Shown here in pieces: positions 43,022 through 50,284 of a stretch of 58,429 nt of DNA. The translations under genes were made by a program, and so were the position numbers. Origin of the DNA: Flavobacteriales bacterium (GTDB taxonomy: Bacteria > Bacteroidota > Bacteroidia > Flavobacteriales_D > Crocinitomicaceae); the NCBI GenBank assembly GCA_022361195.1, contig JAKSBJ010000217.1, positions 1 to 58,429 of the forward strand. The letters run 5' to 3'. Numbering within the stretch: the stretch's first letter is position 1; every line of letters starts with the position of its first letter. The notes under the pieces were generated by a model. The model had not been told where the DNA came from. It saw nothing but the letters and a program-made list of their open reading frames with translations, and did no database searches.

Positions 43022-44455
43022 TTAATCCTTGGTATTTTCTTCTAGCTTTCGCTGAAATTGCCGCGTTTTCTTGACATTTCCAAGTTCTTCATAAATTTCG
43101 ATCAATTTTATACATATCAATTCTGCCTCTCTTTTATGGTCAGATTTATTAAGGTGATTCTCTAACAAATCGAGTCCCTTTTTTTGATCCTTTTCTGCTT
43201 TTAAAATGAGTTTTTTCATTCGATTTAGAAACTCAGCATCACCAATTTCATCATAGCCCATGAGGCAGTAGTTCATTGCTTCTTTGACATCTTTCAAATA
43301 ATACTCATACAACATTATCAGGCGCATATACGACCAATATCCCGGGCAGCAATAGTAATCCAGATGTCTCAGATAACTCTTTTCAGCAGCATGATACGCA
43401 CCCATCATTTCCAAGTGCTGTGCCTCGTAAAAAAATTCTGATGAATCTTGAAACATGGCCTCGTATTTCTGAGTTGCAGCTGAAATTCCAATACTATCTT
43501 TCAGCAAAACAAAAAGGTTGTAATACTGGTTGAGATCATCAAAACTAAAATCGGCTTCAACATCGTACTTCCCCACCCTTAAATCAATAAGACTATCCAT
43601 CAATTGAGTTGGATTGGGTTGTTCCTTGAGCATAAGTGTTAAAAGAGAATCGGGAAATAATTCAAACCTATAACTTTTATAAAGCTCTTCTAACCCCAAA
43701 GGAATACCAGTTGCTACCATGGTCAAATGATCAGCTTTATCTAAGACAATGTGCTCAAAGTTGAAATTCGTCACCTGGCAAGAGTCTAAAATTTGTTCGT
43801 GAGCGTAACCCGATTCCAAACGATATTCGGCATCTTCTTTTGCTGAAACAAAAACATAATCAACAGGTTTTTCGGTTGTAGGATTTAATTGACAAAACCG
43901 TTCCCCATCTCCTTCCAGTTGAAATTGACTCATTCCTAAAAATCCCTGAAACAACTCTGGCTCGTTCCACATAAAAAATTCAATGAAGGAGGATGAATTG
44001 GAATGCCCCATGATGGATCGATAAGAGGTTGTCGTATAATTGGCCTCCACTTTAGGAACTAATTCATTTTTAACCAAATCCATAAAGGCTATTCCCTGTT
44101 GGCCCAATTCTCCTTTATTCCAATCAATGTCCATATCTTCATTACGATGATCAAAATAAAGTCCCACAACAATTGTAGGAGGCATTTTAGCCACAAAAGG
44201 GTCCGAATATAACTCGACGTTTGCGGTTAGTAGATTAAACAACAGAGAAGCATCCAAACAATAAATACTATGATAGTTTTTTGTTGAATCATAATCATTG
44301 GGGAGCCAAACTTTATAAGTTCTGTATGCATTAGCATGTTTAAAGAAGACGGAGTCCTCAATAATACTTTGTGATTTTGCAACAGATAGACTTAATGTTA
44401 AAAGAAAGAAAAAGAAAATTCGCATGTTTGTTTTTGAAGATAAAATTCTCTTCAT
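43022..44455 (-). CDS. Alpha/beta-hydrolase (esterase D-like) with helical C-terminus
   Basis: 477 residues from the ATG at 44455; the ATG at 44425 (MRIFFFFLL) is equally good. A signal peptide is followed by an esterase domain (about 30-270) with YRTYKVWLPNDYDSTKNYHSIYCLDA, VVGLYFDHRNED and the nucleophile elbow GHSNSS (Gly-x-Ser-x-Ser, a variation of the usual GxSxG). The acid and His are probably in FVSAKEDAE and LDKADHLTM. The second half (about 290-477) is helical and TPR-like. Family members hydrolyse esters such as siderophore esters or acetyl groups on polysaccharides. The substrate is unknown. It follows the LuxR gene on the same strand. Confidence 0.82.
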   Translation of the reverse strand: MKRILSSKTNMRIFFFFLLTLSLSVAKSQSIIEDSVFFKHANAYRTYKVWLPNDYDSTKNYHSIYCLDASLLFNLLTANVELYSDPFVAKMPPTIVVGLYFDHRNEDMDIDWNKGELGQQGIAFMDLVKNELVPKVEANYTTTSYRSIMGHSNSSSFIEFFMWNEPELFQGFLGMSQFQLEGDGERFCQLNPTTEKPVDYVFVSAKEDAEYRLESGYAHEQILDSCQVTNFNFEHIVLDKADHLTMVATGIPLGLEELYKSYRFELFPDSLLTLMLKEQPNPTQLMDSLIDLRVGKYDVEADFSFDDLNQYYNLFVLLKDSIGISAATQKYEAMFQDSSEFFYEAQHLEMMGAYHAAEKSYLRHLDYYCCPGYWSYMRLIMLYEYYLKDVKEAMNYCLMGYDEIGDAEFLNRMKKLILKAEKDQKKGLDLLENHLNKSDHKREAELICIKLIEIYEELGNVKKTRQFQRKLEENTKD

Positions 44456-44495
44456 TTCTTCAAAACAGCACTAAGAATGGGGGTTGAAAAAGGGA

Positions 44496-45587
44496 CTAGA
44501 CCCGGTTGGAATTTTGCTGAATAAGCGATTCTCGCGACTGAACTCCCTCTTTTTTATAGATCGCATTAATGTGAGTTTTCACCGTGCTTAAACTAATATG
44601 CAATTCATTAGCGATTTCCTTATTCGTATTTCCCTTGAGGATGAGTTCTTTTATTTTTTGCTCTTGCTTGGTTAGACTATCAGATGAAGACTTTGTGGCT
44701 GTTGCCTTTTTTAACTTAACCCATTTCAAGCCTAGGGTGATGGTTGATAATAACAACAAAACTCCAACTATTAAACTAATCCAAAAAGCCATTTGATAAT
44801 ACTTTAGTTTGTTACCATCTATTTGCAAATCAATCATAGCTATTTCTTTCTCCAAACGCTCATGGTAAAAGGGATAGTCTTCTTCCAAATCTTTCAATAC
44901 ATTAGAATAGAAATCATGATTCTTACTAAAGTTTTCAAGGTATTTTGGACTGAGATCAACATCCTCCTCAATGAGGTAATAAATCGCCAAGAGCCTTGAT
45001 ATTGTTCCTGCCGCTTCTACCTGATTAATCGCATTTTGCTGAAATTGAGTTTGAAGATGATCTTTGGTATGTTCATCAGCATTGTAAGCAACAGAAATGT
45101 AATCGAGATACATTGAATCCAAAACAAACCAATTATCAACCTCTTTATTGGTAGATTGAATAGGACCAAAAATGCTATTGTTGCGAGCCGGTAATAATCT
45201 TATAACATCACCTAAAGAGGCTTGAAAAACTCGGAAGTTATAACCAAACCCACCTTCCTCAAAATCGGCCAAATAATATTCATCCTCTGCTGGTGTAGTA
45301 GCCACATGCAAACGATAAATAAGCTCTTGCTCCTTAAAAAAATTAGCTTCAACCTGGAACCTTCCTAATGAATCTACCGGGATAGTTGCAATTACCTGAT
45401 TCCTGTCCATTGCAGTCATCTCACGATAATCATAGATAACCGAAAGGTATAATTTAGGTGACCAGCCTTCCGGTAAATTAATTTCACCTTCAATTTTATC
45501 CTTACCAAAAAGGTTAAATGGGAAAAGAAGGAATACTAAGCCAACGAATGTGACTTTTATAAAATGATATTTAGAGCTATTGAACAT
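44496..45587 (-). CDS. Membrane-tethered LuxR-type transcription regulator
   Basis: 363 residues from the ATG at 45587; the frame extends to 45752 but that part overlaps the 73-residue gene and does not look coding. An N-terminal signal or anchor segment (VTFVGLVFLLFPFNLFG, about 12-29) is followed by a periplasmic region: a beta-sandwich (about 30-120, GEINLPEGWSPKLYLSVIYDY) and a helical part (about 150-270). A membrane segment (MAFWISLIVGVLLLLSTITLGL, about 276-297) then leads to a cytoplasmic LuxR DNA-binding domain (about 305-363, LTKQEQKIKELILKGNTNKEIANELHISLSTVKTHINAIYKK). It would sense something in the periplasm and act on DNA while bound to the membrane. Target and signal are unknown. 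Confidence 0.82.
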   Translation of the reverse strand: MFNSSKYHFIKVTFVGLVFLLFPFNLFGKDKIEGEINLPEGWSPKLYLSVIYDYREMTAMDRNQVIATIPVDSLGRFQVEANFFKEQELIYRLHVATTPAEDEYYLADFEEGGFGYNFRVFQASLGDVIRLLPARNNSIFGPIQSTNKEVDNWFVLDSMYLDYISVAYNADEHTKDHLQTQFQQNAINQVEAAGTISRLLAIYYLIEEDVDLSPKYLENFSKNHDFYSNVLKDLEEDYPFYHERLEKEIAMIDLQIDGNKLKYYQMAFWISLIVGVLLLLSTITLGLKWVKLKKATATKSSSDSLTKQEQKIKELILKGNTNKEIANELHISLSTVKTHINAIYKKEGVQSRESLIQQNSNRV

Positions 45588-45621
45588 GAAGAAAGAAAAG
45601 CTCTGGCCAATAAAAATGAGC

Positions 45622-45843
45622 TTACTTCTTTTTATCTCGGAAAGCTTCACTTTTTTGAAGTCTCTTCGCCATAAATCGACGAACCAAAGCCAAAATAGCA
45701 CCAATAACAGGTAAGAGAAAAAATCCAGCCCATTTGTCCCAGCCCTCAACAAACGCCATAATTACTATAAGGATGACTAAGATGATGGTAATTGCCCACC
45801 AAAAAACCTCTAGTCTACGGTTCATCTTTGCTAAACTGTTCAT
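45622..45843 (-). CDS. Small two-helix membrane protein
   Basis: 73 residues. Two hydrophobic segments (VFWWAITIILVILIVIMAF, 13-31, and WAGFFLLPVIGAILALVRRF, 38-57) with a basic C-terminus. The start overlaps the lptC stop in ATGA, so it is coupled to lptC; similar small proteins follow lptC in other Bacteroidota. The function is unknown. Confidence 0.8.
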   Translation of the reverse strand: MNSLAKMNRRLEVFWWAITIILVILIVIMAFVEGWDKWAGFFLLPVIGAILALVRRFMAKRLQKSEAFRDKKK

Positions 45844-46424
45844 TGTGCTGTGTCTTTTAATATATATTCTCCGGTTACATCGTGCATTACGTAATCACTG
45901 AATGTCTCGTCAGAATCTACTCCAAAACCTTCTAATCGTGATTCTTTTCCGATGATTTCAAATCGCTTTTCGGTCCGAACTCTTTTACTTTGCTGATCCC
46001 AGTAAAGTTCTTCGGTTTTGAGTGTTTTTCCGGTTTCAAAGTTCGTAAAAATAACTTTATTTCTGGCGATAATCAAATTCTCTTCTTTCCGCATTTCGGC
46101 ATAGTCAGCACTGAGGGTAGAAACGATGCTATCTTTCCCCTTAAAAAAGTTAACTGTAAAGCCATCTTTGAACAAGGTTTTTTGCTTTGGTTTGGAATAC
46201 TCCTCAGTTCGACTGGAGACGATTTCAAACTTCACAATTCCTGAGTCGGAATATATCGTATGAAGATTATTGACAATCTCATCCGGAGCATCATCTGTCG
46301 TGGTAACCACCTTCACCTGATTTAGGTCATTTTCGCAGGATGTTATGGACAGAAATAAAAAAAACATTCCCACCATAACCATGGCAGGAATGTTTTTTAT
46401 AATATGCTTAATTTCTCTTGTCAA
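45840..46424 (-). CDS. lptC: LPS export periplasmic protein LptC
   Basis: 194 residues. An N-terminal lipoprotein-like segment (MVMVGMFFLFLSITSCEND) is followed by the LptC beta-jellyroll: SDSGIVKFEIVSSRTEEYSKPKQKTLFKDGFTVNFF, ADYAEMRKEENLIIARNKVIFTNFETGKTLKTEELYWDQQSKRVRT and GFGVDSDETFSDYVMHDVTGEYI. LptC takes LPS from LptBFG and passes it to LptA. The order coaX, outer-membrane protein, TPR, lptC, small membrane protein is common in this phylum. A terminator-like hairpin lies in the first 25 codons. Confidence 0.9.
   Translation of the reverse strand: MTREIKHIIKNIPAMVMVGMFFLFLSITSCENDLNQVKVVTTTDDAPDEIVNNLHTIYSDSGIVKFEIVSSRTEEYSKPKQKTLFKDGFTVNFFKGKDSIVSTLSADYAEMRKEENLIIARNKVIFTNFETGKTLKTEELYWDQQSKRVRTEKRFEIIGKESRLEGFGVDSDETFSDYVMHDVTGEYILKDTAQ
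46359..46398 (-). other. Terminator-like hairpin inside the start of lptC
   Basis: AAAAAACATTCC (46359-46370) pairs with GGAATGTTTTTT (46387-46398) as a 12-bp stem with a 16-base loop that includes CCATGG. On the minus strand it is followed by a run of eight T. It lies 30 bases after the stop of the TPR gene and overlaps codons 9-22 of lptC. It may attenuate transcription into lptC. Confidence 0.55.
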
Positions 46425-46427
46425 ATT

Positions 46428-47747
46428 CTATCGAATTGTTGTACTCTCTCCCCAGCAGCTTAAGGTAATTGTAGCACCTTTACTCTTTCCTTCGTTAAAG
46501 ATTTCCTCATCAGAAGGAGCTGAATCCAAGTACTTGCTGCTGCTTCCACCAGCTTTCTTGATGTAGTCATTCGCTAACCAGTAGTTTGCTTTTCTTTCAA
46601 ATGTTGACTCACCACAGCTGTTTGCCAATTTCACGATTGAACCAGCACAAATTTCCATTGCTTTTGGACGATCATCTCCTTGAACTTTTTTAGCCTCAGA
46701 GAAAGCTGACTTATAGCTTCCTGCTTTGTATAAAGAAGTAGCGTAAGCAAATTGGTACTTGTCTTTGTTCTCTCCTTCAGCTTCCATGTCTCTCGCTTTC
46801 TTGAAAGCATCAACTGCTCCTTTACTGTCTCCTTTTGTAGACAATACATTTCCAAGACCAAAGTATCCAGCAGCAGTAGGATCTAGTTCTACAGAAGCTC
46901 TAACGTATTTTTCGTAAGTATCAGAATCAGTACACTTTTGTTTTTCTAAAAGTGCCATGAACTTATTTACTTCAGCAACTCGTGCTTCTTTCTCCTCAGG
47001 AAGAGTCTCAAATTTCTTATCCAATACTGGTGTTAAAACAGCACAGTCTTTTGCAATTTTAAGGAAGTACTTGTCTAAGAATTGCTGACAACCTTCATAT
47101 CGCTTTTGGTTCTTTTCATCATTCGCCTCTTTTGCCTTTTTCAACGCTTTTCCTGAATAATCAGAAAGAACAATATATTCTTCAATAACTGTTGAACGAA
47201 CAGCTTCTTTCTCCTCTTGAGGCGCTTTGTTGAATTTGTTGATGATTAAATGCTTGAAGTACTGCTTAATATGCGTTGACTTTGCATTTTCCTGCAAACG
47301 GTGAATACTATTCGCAAAAAGAGTATCGATTTTACCGTGACGCTCATCTTTTTCAGCTACCAACATTGAAGCATAATCAGCTGTCCATTTAGGATCGTCT
47401 TCTAACTTCATTTTGGATTCGTAAATCCATTGCATTGTATCCTTCAACTCCTTTACACGAACATCGTTACCTTTATTTTCGCGAATTAATTTGCTATAAA
47501 TAACCCGGCCATTAGTGTAAAACTTTGCATCCAAATTTCCTTCTCCACATGAATTTACTGCATTCCCCCACATAGTTGCTGCATCAGCATACATCTTTTG
47601 TTTAAGGTATTGGAAATAAAGACCTCTCCATTTTTTACATTCTGCCTCTGAATCTGCAGAAGTAGCAGCAGAATCAGCTTGAGCATTTACCGCAGTAAAT
47701 GAAAGTAATCCAACGAAGATTGACAATATGATTCCCTTTTTACTCAT
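46428..47747 (-). CDS. Secreted TPR-type protein, paralogue 2
   Basis: 439 residues. A signal peptide (1-22, IILSIFVGLLSFTAVNAQ) is followed by TPR-like helices (clearest at about 290-360, GYFGLGNVLSTKGDSKGAVDAFKKARD, YQFAYATSLYKAGSYKSAFSEAKKV). The ending STFERKANYWLANDYIKKAGGSSSKYLDSAPSDEEIFNEGKSKGATITLSCWGESTTIR matches the protein at 41666 almost element by element. It precedes lptC by three bases and follows an outer-membrane protein gene, so it belongs to the coaX-lptC operon. This suggests an envelope scaffold, and the copy at 41666 is a derived duplicate. Confidence 0.82.
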   Translation of the reverse strand: MSKKGIILSIFVGLLSFTAVNAQADSAATSADSEAECKKWRGLYFQYLKQKMYADAATMWGNAVNSCGEGNLDAKFYTNGRVIYSKLIRENKGNDVRVKELKDTMQWIYESKMKLEDDPKWTADYASMLVAEKDERHGKIDTLFANSIHRLQENAKSTHIKQYFKHLIINKFNKAPQEEKEAVRSTVIEEYIVLSDYSGKALKKAKEANDEKNQKRYEGCQQFLDKYFLKIAKDCAVLTPVLDKKFETLPEEKEARVAEVNKFMALLEKQKCTDSDTYEKYVRASVELDPTAAGYFGLGNVLSTKGDSKGAVDAFKKARDMEAEGENKDKYQFAYATSLYKAGSYKSAFSEAKKVQGDDRPKAMEICAGSIVKLANSCGESTFERKANYWLANDYIKKAGGSSSKYLDSAPSDEEIFNEGKSKGATITLSCWGESTTIR

Positions 47748-47771
47748 AATTCTTTAGTGTTTTGAGTTTTT

Positions 47772-49202
47772 TTAATTGTATTTTCTTTTTACAAACCAGT
47801 AGTTACCTCTACCCGGAGTAATGGAAAGACCGAAGTAAAGTCCGATATATCTTTCCTGGATTAAACCGTTATCTGTAGTTCCCAGCTTTCCAAATTTGGC
47901 CCCAAAATTAATATTTGTATTTGAATTAATCATTAAGCCAACAGGTATTCCCAATCCAAAACTCATGCCATAGTCATCAATACTCTGGAATTCTTCTTGT
48001 GAATTGAGGACTTGCAACTCAGTTTGTGTATAATCAAACCCAATTCGATAATGAATTCGGGAGAGGAAAGAACTACTGTTAGATCGAGCCGTCACAATGG
48101 TTTGAGGCGTCCATTCAAGAGCAGCACTTAATGAAAGACGATCTTTTAAATTATTGTCAAAACTACTACCAAAGTTCTCTGAGTAAGTAGACCAACGCTG
48201 ATATTTAATATCTGCCCCAATTCTTACTACTGATGATTTATTTCGTTTTGGTCCAATTCGATACTCCAATCCTACTTTGTAACTTTCCGGAATTCGGATG
48301 GTTCCTTGATTATCTAAAACATGCTCAATTGTATCTGTAATTGAGGGAGCCAATCCGTTATAAAAACTTCCTGAATAGGTATAAGAAAGTAAATCCTCAA
48401 ATGCTCTTACCGATCGCCCTGGAGAATAAGCTGCTCCAAATGAAAAAGCACCTCCAGTACTATCCGATTGAAAGAGGTACTCATAATTCACTCCAAAATC
48501 AACCATAAAATCTGAAACTCTCAACGATTTTTCAACTCTCGAATTCCAACCTAAAATAGGCCAAACGTATTCAAATGATCTTTTTCTGATTGCTGATCCA
48601 AAAAGGTAATTTCCATTTACACCCAATGATAATTTATGAGAGCTACGCACCACATAAAGTGTATCTCCATCTTTAATTTTTGGCTTACGCATGCTCTTTT
48701 TAATTGGCATAGCTGATACACCTAAATAAACCATTGAAATTCCACCCGAACCTTCATTAATAAATTGCTGGGTAGTATCCCCCTCTTCCACAACATAGTT
48801 TGAAACAGTATAACCACTAAACGAATAAGGTTTTACACCAAAAGCAGCACCCCATCTTTTTTTGATTGGCAATCCCAACTGAAATTGATTTAAACCAAAA
48901 TGTCTTTGATCGGTAGAAGTTGCTGAAGTTTCAAAACGTGAAAGCCTCCCGTTCATTCCAACTTGAAAAACTGGTTTATGTCTATGTAAATAAGAATAAG
49001 ATGCAGGATTCATTTGATTGATCATCGTTGAATCCGTATTCGCCATTCCCACTCCTGCCATAGCTGCATAACCAGCATATTGGTTCGTGTTTAATTCCCC
49101 AATACCAAAGATACTGTAAGGAGAGTGAGTTCCCTTTTGCGAAAACGTCAAGGAGAACTGAACGAATAATGCGAATGTAAATAGATGCTTTAATTTAAGC
49201 AT
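47772..49202 (-). CDS. Outer-membrane protein of the coaX-lptC operon
   Basis: 476 residues. A signal peptide (1-21, LFTFALFVQFSLTFS) precedes a long beta-barrel pattern. The start KGTHSPYSIFGIGELNTNQYAGYAAMAGVGMANTDSTMINQMNPASYSYL resembles FadL/OMPP1-like outer-membrane proteins of Bacteroidota (NPAS motif near residue 66). About 14 strands follow and the protein ends in aromatic strand IGLYFGLSITPGRGNYWFVKRKYN. It overlaps coaX by eight bases. A function in LPS or lipid transport is possible given the operon but not shown. Confidence 0.8.
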   Translation of the reverse strand: MLKLKHLFTFALFVQFSLTFSQKGTHSPYSIFGIGELNTNQYAGYAAMAGVGMANTDSTMINQMNPASYSYLHRHKPVFQVGMNGRLSRFETSATSTDQRHFGLNQFQLGLPIKKRWGAAFGVKPYSFSGYTVSNYVVEEGDTTQQFINEGSGGISMVYLGVSAMPIKKSMRKPKIKDGDTLYVVRSSHKLSLGVNGNYLFGSAIRKRSFEYVWPILGWNSRVEKSLRVSDFMVDFGVNYEYLFQSDSTGGAFSFGAAYSPGRSVRAFEDLLSYTYSGSFYNGLAPSITDTIEHVLDNQGTIRIPESYKVGLEYRIGPKRNKSSVVRIGADIKYQRWSTYSENFGSSFDNNLKDRLSLSAALEWTPQTIVTARSNSSSFLSRIHYRIGFDYTQTELQVLNSQEEFQSIDDYGMSFGLGIPVGLMINSNTNINFGAKFGKLGTTDNGLIQERYIGLYFGLSITPGRGNYWFVKRKYN

Positions 49203-49923
49203 TGTGCTTTAGTATTTCGTTTAAGCCGAACAAAGTCAGCGTAGAATCTGCAAAGATTGGACTTTTATATTCTTTATCAAAGTATTTTAGGTCTCCGCCG
49301 CTCATAAAAATTGTTAATTGGCCCATTTCTTCCGAATAACGCTCAATAAAACCGTTTATTTCGTGATAGATTCCGTGCTGAACTCCTTCCATTAAACTTG
49401 TTGGTGTATCAACACCATAGTTGAAATCAATTTCGCCTGCTTTTAATAAAGGAAGTTTATCGGTATAATGATTGAGTGCCTTATACCGCATTTCTAATCC
49501 AGGGCTTATATTTCCCCCAAGGTAAGCCCCATCTGCGCTAACGAGATCATATTTAATACAGGTACCCAGATCAATTACGAGCGAATTTTTTTGTGGATTT
49601 TTAGCCCAAGCTCCCACCGCATTTGCCAAACGATCGTTCCCCAAAGTTTGAGGTGTTTTGTATTTGTTAAAAATTGGTAAATCCGTGGTATGATCCAATC
49701 GAATGATCTTTGAAACAGAAATTTTTAATTCGATATCGGTCACCGAACTAATGAGGACATTTTGGAATTCATTATGGTGTTTTTCCAGCCATTTTTCTGT
49801 TTTGGCTTGCTCATTTTTAGAAAAAATGGCCTCCCTAACAATTTTTTTTTCATCAAAGATGGCAAGCTTGGTTCTGGTATTTCCCTGATCTATAATCAAA
49901 TTCACGACGTAAAAGTACAGCAT
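49195..49923 (-). CDS. coaX: Type III pantothenate kinase
   Basis: 242 residues from the ATG at 49923; a GTG at 49905 would give the more typical start MNLIIDQGNTRTK. The ASKHA-fold motifs are complete: DQGNTRTK near the start, VIDLGTCIKYDLVSADGAYLGGNISPGLEMRYKAL in the middle, and FMSGGDLKYF at the end. CoaX phosphorylates pantothenate in the first step of CoA synthesis without feedback by CoA. It opens a minus-strand operon running through the outer-membrane protein, TPR, lptC and the small membrane protein, possibly on to the LuxR gene. Confidence 0.93.
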   Translation of the reverse strand: MLYFYVVNLIIDQGNTRTKLAIFDEKKIVREAIFSKNEQAKTEKWLEKHHNEFQNVLISSVTDIELKISVSKIIRLDHTTDLPIFNKYKTPQTLGNDRLANAVGAWAKNPQKNSLVIDLGTCIKYDLVSADGAYLGGNISPGLEMRYKALNHYTDKLPLLKAGEIDFNYGVDTPTSLMEGVQHGIYHEINGFIERYSEEMGQLTIFMSGGDLKYFDKEYKSPIFADSTLTLFGLNEILKHNA

Positions 49924-49988
49924 TTCGCAAGGAGAAGAGAAATTCTACAAAATTTTCTAAAAAATGTTTCTGTTTAAAATGGAAGTCT

Positions 49989-49996
49989 TATATTTG
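49989..49996 (+). promoter_or_regulatory. -7 promoter box of tRNA-Phe
   Basis: TATATTTG, a perfect TAnnTTTG, ends 16 bases before the mature tRNA. A TTTCTG at 49967-49972 lies near the -33 position. Confidence 0.7.
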
Positions 49997-50012
49997 CACC
50001 CACATTTAAGGC

Positions 50013-50085
50013 GGTGATGTAGCTCAGGTGGTAGAGCAATGGACTGAAAATCCATGTGTCGGGGGTTCAAATCCCTCCATCACCA
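50013..50085 (+). tRNA. tRNA-Phe (GAA)
   Basis: 73 bases with a full cloverleaf: acceptor GGTGATG/CATCACC, D arm GCTC/GAGC, anticodon stem ATGGA/TCCAT with loop CTGAAAA (anticodon GAA), T stem GGGGG/CCCTC with loop TTCAAAT, and discriminator A. The CCA end is not encoded. Confidence 0.96.
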
Positions 50086-50090
50086 CTCCA

Positions 50091-50119
50091 AAAACCGGAA
50101 GCAGATTGCTTCCGGTTTT
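50091..50119 (+). terminator. Terminator after tRNA-Phe
   Basis: A 12-bp perfect stem (AAAACCGGAAGC at 50091-50102, GCTTCCGGTTTT at 50108-50119) with a five-base loop and a T-tract to 50122. Confidence 0.92.
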
Positions 50120-50232
50120 TTTGTTTATACACTTCTTCATTTTATTTCATCTCCTTTTGTTTCCAGCAATTTAAGGCATTTAGACCCCTTGAAAATAAAT
50201 CTGTAAAAAAGCCCCGTTTATCGGTGTTTTTT

Positions 50233-50240
50233 TAACTTTG
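50233..50240 (+). promoter_or_regulatory. -7 promoter box of the giant barrel-stalk gene
   Basis: TAACTTTG matches TAnnTTTG. The transcript should start a few bases further on, after the ATG at 50243, so translation must start at the ATG at 50285, which also opens the signal peptide. Confidence 0.65.
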
Positions 50241-50284
50241 GTATGAAATATGTAATAGCCCATTTTAGACTAATAATACTGCCT

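Noticed and set aside
45588..45752. N-terminal extension of the LuxR regulator
   Set aside because: It overlaps the 73-residue membrane protein gene, which is coupled to lptC and looks real; the ATG at 45587 gives a good anchor segment.
50243..50245. ATG at 50243 as start of the giant protein
   Set aside because: It lies two bases after the -7 box, so before the likely transcript start; the ATG at 50285 opens a clean signal peptide.
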